Below are positions 47,901 through 59,900 of a stretch of 64,000 nucleotides of DNA, piece after piece. This stretch comes from Yamagishiella unicocca. Taxonomy: Eukaryota; Chlorophyta; Chlorophyceae; Chlamydomonadales; Volvocaceae. The position numbers were made by a program, and so were the translations under genes. Under the pieces are notes generated by a model. The model was not told where the DNA came from, ran no database searches, and worked only from the letters and a program-made list of their open reading frames with translations. The stretch lies in assembly GCA_003116995.1 (NCBI GenBank), contig BDSL01000061.1, positions 310,001-374,000 of the forward strand, read 5' to 3'. Position 1 is the stretch's first letter; each line of letters opens with the position of its first letter.

Positions 47901-50900
47901 CCTGGTCCGAGTCGCCATCCAGTCCTGCAGCTGCTGCGTCCGCTGCGTCCTGTCCTCGGCGAGAAAGGAGGAAGTACCGAGCTGGCATGTACGTGTCGCC
48001 GTCATACACGTTGAGCCTTGAAACGAACTTGTCGCGAACGGAATGGTGGAGGGCGTAGGTGAAGAATATGGCGATGGCGGCCACCATGAGGGCGCTGACA
48101 GCCGCTTCGTACAACACCCATGTCATGCTCATCCGCGGCGTGTACCGCAGGCGACCGTAGCCGTGATCCTTAGACCTCACGTCCTTTATACCTGCACGCA
48201 GCAGGGCGCAGCAGGTCGACGGCACACACGCAGCAAGAGCACGATGTGTAAAGCAGCTAATATGTACACGGTTAGCTACCGTCAACACGCTACTCGCACG
48301 CAATGAAGCAACACAGTACGTGTCAGGCGATGTGCGATGGCTCTGCCTTTTGGTCTGGAACCCACTGTCACAGTTACTACTACAGAAAGCGGACGAGCGG
48401 GCAATAGGGCAGAGAGTTGTTGTAACGGTTACAGTGGGTTCCAGACCAAGAGGTAGAACCATCGGGCGCATCGCCTGACACTGAACAAGACGGAGGAAAC
48501 AAATACCGACATGCAGAGAGTGTTGCATAATGACATGTTAACACGTCGCGGACAGTGCAAGCGCACCGGGGCATTGCGCATCGAGTCCTGTAAGCTAGGG
48601 CCTGTATGTGCCTTCACAACGAATGCATGTGCAGGTCGGCGACTCGCACTTCACGCAACACGCTATCTGGTTACCCTGCCGCTCACCTCCGACAAGCACG
48701 AACCCGCCATTCTCCGATTCACGCTCCTCTGAATCGCTACCGGACGTTTGTGGGTCAAGTTGTCCCAGCCGCGCCCGGCCCGAACGCTTGCCACTTTGGG
48801 TCTGCCACAGCAGCTGATTACCGCTCGGGGCTCGATGATACCTTCGTTGGCCTTGGAGGTATTCCTTTTGAACATGATATTGGATAATTACATCGTAGAC
48901 AGTGGTGGCGATGTATCCAACGGCAAGTAACACCAAAAAGAAATCTGGTAGGAAGTGCGACACCTGTTAGAAATTGACGACGGTTGGCGCTTCGTTACGG
49001 TTGCCATTTGGAGTCTCAGTTAGAAATGCTGAGCACTCCCAAACCGGCATGCGGTTCAATAGCGAGCCCGGCGCATTGCGCACATGACAAGTGGTCGTCA
49101 GGCCCAAACCGGCATGTGGTTCAATAGCGAGGCAGGCGCATTGCGCACATGACAAGTGGTTTCCAGGCCGGACCAAGCCGGATAGTGCTGTTGTGCACTC
49201 GAAACACTCAAGCCGCTGATTCTGTGTACTATACCTGCATGTGTTCGATTGATTGGCCATAGCTCACGGCTGGCAGACTCAGCAATTGAGCTCGGGCCCC
49301 GATGAAGCCACTGTCAGCCCAGCTGAAGTCTATGCGCCAGTATCCAAAAACTTGAGCAGCAGGGTTGTAGGTCACCAGCATGGCGCGCAGCGATCTGCTT
49401 AAAGGGAACGCGCAAGGTAAGGCGGAATATTGCGGGTTTGCCTGAAGCCGGAACAATGCCGGACTAATGCCGAAATCAAGCGGTGAAGAATTGGACACGT
49501 GGGCGCAACGTGCTTGCTTTTCTCTACCCCGCAAGACGCCCAATGCACAGCCGCGGTGCAGTAAGGCTGATTGCGCGCGAGGCGCCTTCCCCGCCCGCCG
49601 CCGGCGAGCTCGCCGGCACGCACCTCGTCAGGGTAGGTGACAGGTACCCGCCGTCCCGCAAGTAGGTCAAGGCCTGCTCGGCGCGCTTGGCAGACAATCG
49701 CGTGTCGAGCAGGACCGGGTAGCCGGCTGGAAAGCTGTCCAGGGGCTCATGGAAGAAGCCGTGCGGCAGCCCACCTGGATTCATCTCGGGAGAGCCCTAC
49801 AGGTAAGACCGGATGCAGAATCGCGTTTGGGGCCCCACACGGATCGGTTACACCGTACCAACTACCGGTAACTACATACGAGGCGTGCGGGACTTACCTC
49901 ACTAGTGTTGTAGAAATCCGCAGGATTCAGTTCCTTTTCAAAAAGGGATGAATAACGGTTAAAAACGGGGTCGCTGCCAATGCCGCCCAGCTCATTCCCG
50001 CCAGCGGCAATAGTAGGCGTTGCGGCTCTCCAACGTTGTGCGCCGTTGCCGTTCGCACATTCCACGGTTATGGGCGCGAATTTGCTGCGGTCACAGGTGC
50101 TAGCTCCAGTGGTTGTGGAGCCGTGCAGCAGGGGTCTCCTAACCTGAACGGTAACGTACGGCATGGTGACGGAGACGGGTTAGCAGCAGGATGGGAAGAT
50201 GAAACACTGAATCCCTGATAACTGGGAGACTTCCAGAAAATTGAAAGTTTGAAACCACACTCCTGCAAGTTGTTTGACTGCTTGTACGCTGCAATTGGAT
50301 ATTGCAGTGAGGGGCCAATAGTCGAGTTAGCTAAGTACGGCAGTTACGCTGAAGTACAAGGTACCTAGTGCTTACGAATCCTGCAATGCAGATATGGAGC
50401 CAAATGCAAACGGTGCGCCGGCAAGTAGGCAAAGCTTCCAAAAGCCTAGCCCGTCCTAGCCCTTAAATGCCTTAATGGACTTGATGAACACACGCGCGGA
50501 GGATGACTGAGCCCACGTCTGACTCCAGTTAGTATCCGCCTGCTCTCACCTGGTGAAGCAGCAGTCCCAGCAGCACCTTGTTGTTGCTCATCCCAGCGTG
50601 ACGGGCACGCTCAGCTGCCCGAACCTCCCAGAGACTGTAGTCGTGGCCCTGGCCCCTGGGCAGATCGTATCCCACAAAAATAGTGTTCTGGGATGCGTTG
50701 TTTGCGTTGTTTTTACCGACTGCTGTTGAGCCGGTGGACTGGGCGCCTATCGTTGCCAAAACAGCGCGACCCGCTCGGCGGTGAGTGATCGGTCGCTCAT
50801 GACCTTGGGTTGATGTCCTGTCCCGCTGCTGGAGATTCTCCTCGCCGCTCGCTGGCGCTGACAGCGGTCCCGTAGTGGCGGTGGCGGCGGAATCGGCAGC

Positions 50901-53900
50901 GGTGGTGCAGCGACGGAACAGGCAGCGCAAAACGCCAGCCCAAGGCCAACTAGACCAACGTTGAGTGCTGGGTGCGTCATGGGGCTGTACCCTCCCGCTG
51001 GGAGTTCGTTGGACTGTACTGTCCATAAACACCGCGGGCTTTCCTCGGGAGGCCGTCTGCAGGCGCCTTAGCACCTGGCGCTGGGCCGAGCTTGTGTTCG
51101 TCTGGCTATCGTTGGGTCTTGTAGTGGTAAAGAAGACCGTCGTGTGCGATGCACGCTCGTAGATGCAGTCCACGTACGCAATTACAGCGGGATCAATACT
51201 GGTTGCGGTGCTATTGCTGGCATTAGCTGTATGGTTGCTGCTAGAGGAGAGCAAGCCAAGCCCGTTCAGCACGGCTGCGGCTGTCACGAAGGCGCTGTCG
51301 GCGATGTATGCCGCTTCATTCGCCACGGCCTGCGTGTCGAATCAGCAGCAGGCCGAATCGACTTGGATCTCCCCAGCACATAAATATGCTGGGCGAAGCA
51401 ATGCATACGTCCTTTGTAACATAGCATATTACTAATTTGGGCAGCGCAATGTGACCGCGAGGACGCGGCCACTATGTTGTTTGACGATGGGTTAACTTTA
51501 CACGCACGCACGCACTAGAAATGAAAGCTTGCACGCGTGCAGCTGCAGTACAACGCGGCAACGACATGAGGGCCAAAACGCGGGCACGACCTCGCGCACG
51601 CCTCTCGAGAAACGCTCACCTGGACGATGTCGAGTGAGACCTGCAGTGAGATCGTGTCAACCGCATCAGCCCCGGCTGCCGTCCCCTCCACATACTGTCG
51701 CAGTGTGGCCGCCTGGTCCTCAATGGCCGCAACTATGGCTTTGGCATCGTCAGACATGGACATTAGCCCCTCCTGGTACTCCTGGTGGGTGTACAACACG
51801 CAGAGGCGAAATGTATGGTGATGTGCGTGTACATGAATGCAATGATTCTAGCCGCCACACATCATTTTTAAGCATCAGCGGGCAACAAGGAGATAACAAG
51901 TCGAGAGCAAGCGCACAGTTGGCTCCTTTACGTTTATGATGACAGTCCTGGCAGTAGCTCTTAGCAGCATGCACTGTGGTCTCGTACTTGCGTACTAAGA
52001 CGAACCGTCGTCGTAGGTTTTGTTCGGGTCTCTCACCTTGTCTCGACTGTCCAACGACACCGCCACAGAGCCCAGCATTGCACTCACTGCGTCCTGTGCG
52101 AAACAAGTAAGTTGGGTACAACGCCATTGTCCGTGGAGTATGATTCGCATCGGGAACTTGACACGCCGTCTTGCTGCCAGCCGCCATCGTACCGCTTCGT
52201 ACCGCTAGACGGTACCGCTAGACCTGGCGAGCGAGCGACCCGGCCCAATCCTGACAGCTCGCTCGATGCCCCAAAGAAAGCTTGCCATAAGATGTCGAGG
52301 ATGAGCGCAGACGAGAGAGCGGGATTTCCAGCTAGCGCAACATCGACTGAGAGTGCTGCACGCTCTTGGGCGCCCGAGCATCGACAGGGCAGCATCCGAG
52401 GGATGTGGTTTACCCGACTCGCACACTTTCCGAAACGCACGGCACTAGTGCTCCACACCTACCTGCTGCAACATAATATCGCTGCTCAGTTGTTCGAGGG
52501 TAGATGCATCGCTAATCATCAAGCCCAAGGCAAGGTTTGCACCCTCAATTTTAGGGCTGGAGCAATTGCTTCGCGCGCTGTTGATCGAAACCACCCCGAG
52601 ATCCGAGGTGGCGACCGATGATGGACTGGTCCCGTTGGGGAAAGGGGAGACGCCGCAGCCGGTCGTGTGCATCGCCATGCGACGGGCGGCGAGCTGCTGA
52701 TGCTGAGGAGCTGTCGCTGCAGCAAGGTCCCCTGCGGGCCTGCGCCGGTTCATGTGGTGATGGCCATCAAGGATACCGCCAGAGGCATTACCAGACGGTG
52801 ATGCGGAGATGGAGAGGTCGTAATCGTTTTTGGCAGGACGGCCATTAGAGGTCCCTTGGTGCCCGCTGGGCCAGGAGCCGGGAAAGTCGCCGTGTCCTTT
52901 GTTGACATTGTTCACGGCCAGTGTCGGCACCAGGGCAGAAACAACCGCACTCAGCTGCGCTTCGATGTTCTGGAGTGTCGACAGCACCTGGCACAGCTGA
53001 CCTCCACACGTGGGGTCCCCTTCTCCTGCTGCTGCTAAAAGGACACGCCTGTTGAGGCTGGCTGAGCTTGCGTATTTGCTGGTGCTGCCGCTGGTGCTGC
53101 TACTCGGTGCTCCAAGGCCCTCAGCTGAGCTGAGCGCCGTAGCGGCCAAAGCCGTCGTCACGTTAATAACCATCTGTGGAGGTTTTTTTCGTTACTGAGT
53201 GGTAGAACAGTAATGTGATCCAAGCGAAGGACGACCAGACGGACCAAACAAAAGTGCCTAGCGTGCGTGGCGGGCATACGTCCATGGCCCAGTACGGGGA
53301 ACGAGCAGCTAACCTAAGCTATTTAGGGTATGCACGTGTGTGGCCTGTTGAAGGAGCTCACGTACCCGCACAGCGTACGCGAGAGCCACCGCTGATGAGT
53401 CGCCGGTCGAAGTTTGAGGAGGAGGGACGGCGACGGCCTCCGGAGCCTCCACATTAGCCATGTGCCGGATCCGATTTGGATCAACGCCAAGCGCCTGTCA
53501 GGAACCAGGAGCACATGGTCTGGATTAGTTGGCCGCTACATGCGCAATAAATGGGTAGTAGTAACTGTTACAGTGGGTCCCAGACCAAAAGACAGATAGA
53601 ATCATCGGGTACATGTGGGTGTATGGGTTTCCGTATTGGCATACGGGCTTCCGTCGTACATGTACGGCTCGCCCCCCGCACCTGCATGATGCTTGCCACC
53701 GTATCGTCGAACAGCGCTGTACTTGCCGACAGATTGGACGCAAAATCGTTGGCATCGTTCCACGTGGCCACAACACTACTGTTGGGAAAATAGTATAGCT
53801 CAAGAATGGTGCTCGTTATCTACAATAGGCCACAACGGAGGGCCGTTGGCGACATGATGAAAACAAGAGAGGATGAAAATGAAAAAGCCCAGCGAGCCAG

Positions 53901-56900
53901 CGATAGGATACCGCCGCCTGGTGCGGCTGCACGTATGAAATCCCAAGTTGCGAGGAAGGCAAGATCATGGCGGTCAGTAGTCAGATGAGGGCTGAGGGCG
54001 CGCACCTGTTCAACGATAACGTCCAACCATAGGGCCACCTTGGCACCTTCCGATCCCTCGATGCTGTACGTGACGCGGTAGTGGCCCGGTAGGCAGTAGC
54101 CCATGGACAGGCCGGCGATGCTGCAGCCGTGGCAACGGATATCGTCTGCTGCCGCGCACCGAGTCCGGACGGAAGCCTTGATGTATGTGCTGACGTCACC
54201 ATCAAGCGTGTCGTTGGCGACGGCAGCACATGTGGCGGCCGCCCCCATCAAAGCAGTGCCAGTGCTGAAGCTAAGACATGGGTACAGGCCGTACGGTGAG
54301 GGTTGCTGGGCCGCGAGGTACAGGGTTTGGTTGGTCTCGGCCTGCAGGCGTGGGCAGCAGCGGGACCGGCCGAGTTGGCATACAGGAGTACGGGACGTAA
54401 GAAGTTATGCAGTACGAGTACGACTGTTAGCATACATAAATATGTGCGGTGGCTGTGAACGAGCATAGCGTAGAACCGGTTAGGGTGCCTGCTGCGCCAA
54501 ATAAACCGAAAGTTGCCATGTCACCAGGTAGGTTGCCGAACAAGTACTTCGTGCTCTACCTGCTACCCGGTATTTTGTGAACTGCCAGCTAGGCCCCTGC
54601 TGAGATGTGTATGTCTCTGCCCCGCCCGCAGGCACACATCCACTGACGATAACAGCGGCAGCTAGATAGCCGCAGCGAGAAACGAGGTCCCCCGCAAAAG
54701 AACCGAACTAGCATACACACGTCGACTTTCGGAGTACGGACTTGGATGTCCATAGCGCTGCGGCGGGCTGTCAACATGTACATACCCTGGAGAGGTTATC
54801 TGGGTGCGCAGAAGGCAGCAAAAACAGCCTGGGCAATGGGGATGCGCCAACACCGGCCTCTGCGAGGCTGGTAACACTCGCCAGGGACTCGCAGGGCATA
54901 TCGCTGCACTCGTACTGCTGCTCGCCCTGACCCGCCGCTTCCATCGCCGGACGCTTCGCGCACTCGTACTGTCCATCAGCGCACGGCGAGACGACCGTCA
55001 CCAGCCGCTCGGCCGTGGCGCTGGCGCCCCCGCTGTCGTACACTGCGAGCTGCAGCCGGAACGTGGTGCCAACTGGGCTGCCGACGGTGTCGACGCCACA
55101 TTCGTAGGGCTGCTTGCGGTCGGCCAGGTCGTTGCGGCACTGCGTCGCGGCACAATCCTCGGCCGGGCACAGGACAATCTGCAAGAAACGGAACGCCACC
55201 AATGGTTACGTCCATCTCGCGCGGCATTCAGGTGATATGCTTACATGGGCTAAGATCCCGTAACAAGCTTGCTACACAGTTCGGACCGCTTCCGGTGCAA
55301 CGGCGACCAACAACCTCATCGTCACGGTCCGTTAGCGCGACACAAAGCGACGCAAGCCACAAATTTTCTACCTGCGCAAGTACGCAATGCTGAGTGCCCT
55401 CTGACGCGCCGCCTGCTGTGTGCGCACCCACCTTGCCCGTCAGGTCTCCGTCCTCCGCGTCCCTCGCCGTACCCAGCGGCTCGCACGGCAGAGCCGCAGT
55501 GGGCGTCTGGCCGTCTCCGCAGCGCAAGTACGGCATCCCTCGCGGCACTTGGACCTGTATCAGAGCAGCGGAAATAGTCAGCAGGTTCGCCTTGCTAATG
55601 AGGTAGGAGCGCGAAACCATGCGGGTACCACGAGCGAACGACAGCTCCATTACGGATGCTGTATGGTGAGCTGGCAATAGTTGCTACACGGCGGACCGAT
55701 TTAGGGACGACCCCCTGTATGTCTTTGTGCAGCCCACACGCTACGTACCTGTGTTCCGAACCCAGCGGTAGAGAACAGCTGCAGCTTGGGCGCACTATTG
55801 TTGTCAGGCGACACTGCGCCTATCAGAGTGCTGGCGGCGCCGCGTGCCGCCACTCCAGCTGGTGGTGTCGTGGGGGACGACGCGCACGTCTCGTTGACGC
55901 TGCACCTCCCGCTGGGACAGGCCACCTCACCAGCGTCGCAGGCCTCTTCAACAGTCAGGACCCTAGCGGGCAGTTAGGTGGGCCGCCATGGAGGGCGCAG
56001 CGGCAATTCAGTAATGTCTCACACGTACGTACCTGGGAACGTAGGACCGCTTGTAAGGTCGCAATTGGTACTCCGTCCTTATGCCTGCCCTCGTAGGCGT
56101 GACACCTCCCATCACAGCGCAAATTCCCCCCGGGGTGCTGGCAGCTGCTGTTCTCGCCTCTGGGCTCTCGGCTGGTGTCGTGGTGGTTTGCCTTTGTTAC
56201 AGTGCAGTTGGGTTTCTGTCTCTTTTGTCTCCTTTGGCGTCGGGCACAGGCGATGTGCCCGATGGTTCTGCCTTTTGGCCTGGAGCCCACTGTACTATTA
56301 CTACTATCTCTATCGGCCTAAAACGCCTAGAGGTCGTATTTGCGCAGCCTCCTGGTACCTTTCAAGCTTCATCTCGCGCACAGACGGCCAGCTCAGGTGG
56401 TACGTGATGGTGTAGACGCCAGGGGCGCTCGTGTTGACGCCGCAGTACCGCAAACCCACCAGACTGTACGGCAGCGGGTTCGTTACACCCACGGCGCAAG
56501 CGACCACCTACGGCGCAGGGACGGAAATGTAAGGCCCATGAGGCGCCAGTTCCTCCATGCCGGCGCTAGCAACCTTTAACGTCGTCATGAGACGTTACTT
56601 GCAGCACTACAGCTCGCTTTGGCGTTCGCAAACGTACCGTGCTTTCTTCCTTCTCGCATGTGCTATGAATTGCTCAAACACCGTAGCCCTCACTCACGTA
56701 CCCTGTTATTTAAGTCACCCGGCGACTTGAGCGTTGCCAAGAATCCAGGGTCACAATTGCTGGCGATCGCTCCTCCACACGGGTAATAGAACGTGCCCTG
56801 CTTTATCGTCATGGTGCTCTCTGAAACCAGGGTAAACTGCGGTGTGAGGGAATCGGTATCGTCGCTGACCACCTTGGCTCCAACAGCTTTACCAGGTGTC

Positions 56901-59900
56901 GTAGGTTTCTCTAAGCCGCAAATGCCGCCGGAGCTGCACGTGCGCGGGTCAGCCGGGTCACTCCGAGGACACTCGGATTCTGGCGGCGGGCACACGACAT
57001 ACACGCGGCGATACACGGTCACCGCGCGGTTGCCAGCGGCGTCGGTAACATCGTACGATATTATGTACGGCAATCCGCCGCTCGAGATGTTGCCCGTCGG
57101 GTTGTCGGTGCTGACGGCGGTGGTGGTCTGGCCGCTCGGGGCCACGATGCGGACAATAATGGCAGCTGAAAGGTTCAGAAGGGTGGCTGCCGTGCCATCG
57201 CCGCCAGCTGGAACCTTGTCTGTAGCTTCCGCTCCGTCATCCACGAACGGATCCCCCACGAGAACCTCTTGGATGAGGCCAAACGCCCTGCCACTTGTAT
57301 TGTACAGCTGGCCAGACCCCATGACGCGAATGATGGGAGATAACGTGTCGGCGGGGCGCGGAAGTGCGACCTGCATATGGGAGCTATGGTTAATACACCC
57401 CGTGCCCATTTATTAGTCTCGCCACGCGAAATAATGCAGCCAAAACCCTGTCTACATGTGTGGACCCCTCCTCCCCTCCCCTCCGTCCTAATGGATGAAG
57501 CGCTCACGAATGTGACAAGCGCGCGAGGAGGCGGTGTATTTGCCACCGACAAGCTGCAGGTGGCGCGCGGGCTAACGGGGACTTCATGTCGCATGCGCGG
57601 TTAGCAAGCTGGGCGTGGGCGAGCGAGCGGGGCGGGCCTGTGCTATATGGCCCCCACCGGTGCACCTGTTGTGATCCCGGCGACCCTTGTGAGCTCAGGA
57701 TCGTCCTCAGCGCGGTGACGCGGTAGTCCTGAGTTAGAAAGTACACGTCCCCAACTCTGCAGCTCCCCGACACCGAGCAGGACAGCGTCCCGGGGCACCT
57801 GCGTGCGGTCGTACAGCCGTACGGCAGATGATGGACGAGCGAAAGCAGGGGTAGATGGCATGCATGTGCCTTAGTGCGCATTCCGCTGGCACCCGTGCAT
57901 CGTTCGACCTCACATCGACACGTGTGCGGGGAACGAAGCTGCTGCCAGCACTGCTGGTGAGCAAGCATAGTGGCAGCAGGCTGTGGCAGCAGGCTCCGGA
58001 ATCCGGGCCAATGAGGGCGAGCAGTAAGCTGATGGTAAGCAATAAGCTCCTGAAGCACCACTCAACCTGCAACTGACGAGCCGCATCACCCGCATGCTGG
58101 GTGCGTGCACACATGCCTTCCAGCAAGCGCAGATAGCGATGCATCACCGGCCGATGCCGAAGGTCGCGGCGTCGCACGGCCGCAAGGTTGCGAGACGAGG
58201 TTGCAGAACGAACGTACTACTGATAGCCTCGCTCACCGGCTTTCGCCCTGCGTTTTGCAGCTGTCGTACACAGTCACCAGGCGCAGCGCGCGCCCGACGT
58301 TCCCTGCCGCGTCGATGGCTTGGTACGTAACCTGCAGGCAAGTCACACCAACAAACCAGGGTCTGGTCATAGCCATGAAGGGCCCTGAATAATACGTAGG
58401 GCCTTATGGACTGGATCGCGTTTGCCAGCGAGGGCAAGGGCGATGGCGAGTCGAAAGGTGGCAGGTGCACTGAGCACTGGGAGGAGCCCCGCTCACCACG
58501 ATAGGTTTCCCAGGCGGTGTTGTCGAGTTCGTGTTGACGGCGCCCGTCCCCACGAGGCCCACTGGCACAGGGCCGTCGTGGAGGTCTACCGCGGCGGCTC
58601 CCATTTCGGTGTACGGGTCGTACACCTGGACGAGCACCTCCGCCAGGCCTACCAAGGTAACCTGCAATGCCATACGCGAGCAAATTTCCTTACTCGAGCC
58701 AACGTCAGGGAGCCTAAGTGATGCGTGCGTCCAGGGCCTGAACCAACTGCCTACTACGGTTTCCGGATTTGTGGTTTCAAGCTTTGCTTAACGACGTTGC
58801 ATGCGTTATCAATGGCAGCTTACCATGGGAGGTTCAGTGTCGAATACAGACGTTAAGGCATAGGGCCCAATTTTCTCCTGGTCCACCTCCGGAACCTGCA
58901 TGGATGAGTCATGACGCACCAAGTGAGTCATGGAATATCAGGTGAGTCATGATAACCATGAAATGAACAGATAACGAGCATGTAACAAGCACGCACTGAA
59001 TCCTGCTGGGGGGGACGAAGATTGGCTTGACCGGAGGGCAAACTATACGTAGCTCATCACCTGGATAGCAGGTGGCGGCGGTGGCATTGATGGGGATGGT
59101 GTATGCAGCATCCAAACCTTCATCGGAGACGGCGGCCGAGGAGGCTGCGGCGGCAATAACCGAGTAAATGATGGAGTTTGCGTAGACATCGTGTTAATAT
59201 TTGGAGGCGACGGCGGCCAAGGAGACGGTGGCGGTGACGGCAGGGGACTACGTGAAGGCGGCGGAGGCGACCGCGGCATCGGACTGGAAGGTGGGAAAGA
59301 CGGCTCTGGACTGGGCGGAGGCGACGGCGGCTCTGGGCTGGGAGGAGGCAAGAATGGCTCCGGACTGGGCGGCGGTGACGGCGGCTCCGGACTAGGCGGA
59401 GGCGATGGTGGCACAGGACTGGAAGGAGGCGACGGCGGCATTGGACTGGGTGGCGGCGAGGATGGCTCCGGACTGGGCGGCGGCGATGGCGGCACAGGAT
59501 TGAGCGGCGGCGACGGCGGCAGCGGACTGGGCGGCGGCAAGGATGGCTCCGGACTGGGCGGTGCCGATGGCGGCAGCGGACTGGGCGACGGCGATGGCGG
59601 CAGCGGACTGGGTGGCGGCGATGGCGGCAGCGGACTGGGCGGCGGCGAGGATGGCTCCGGACTGGGCGGCGGCGATGGCGGCAGCGGACTGGGTGGCGGC
59701 GAGGATGGCTCCGGACTTGGCGGCGGCGATGGCGGCATCGGACTGGGCGGCGGCAAGGATGGCTCCGGACTGGGCGGTGCCGATGGCGGCAGCGGACTGG
59801 GCGACGGCGATGGCGGCAGCGGACTGGGTGGCGGCGATGGCGGCAGCGGACTGGGCGGCGGCGAGGATGGCTCCGGACTGGGCGGCGGCGATGGCGGCAG

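Larger units (their letters stand above)
46713..50143 (-). other. Polycystin gene: polycystin domain and channel pore
   Basis: Exons 50143-49898 to 49394-49235 (residues 2675-2867) encode the extracellular polycystin domain: [20 protein letters not shown], a [17 protein letters not shown] helix, [20 protein letters not shown] and FSWADSGFI. Exons 48963-48687 to 46883-46713 (residues 2868-3295) encode five hydrophobic segments: [34 protein letters not shown], the [15 protein letters not shown] region, [19 protein letters not shown] and [20 protein letters not shown]. Between the last two is a pore-loop [21 protein letters not shown] 120-residue Ala/Ser/Gly insert separates the second and third segments. 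Confidence 0.85.

Noticed and set aside
55955..56290. Cys-containing minus-strand frame ([16 protein letters not shown]) as a polycystin exon
   Set aside because: Its frame does not join either neighbour in phase, whereas splicing from 56359 directly to 55962 does and gives the expected module ending.
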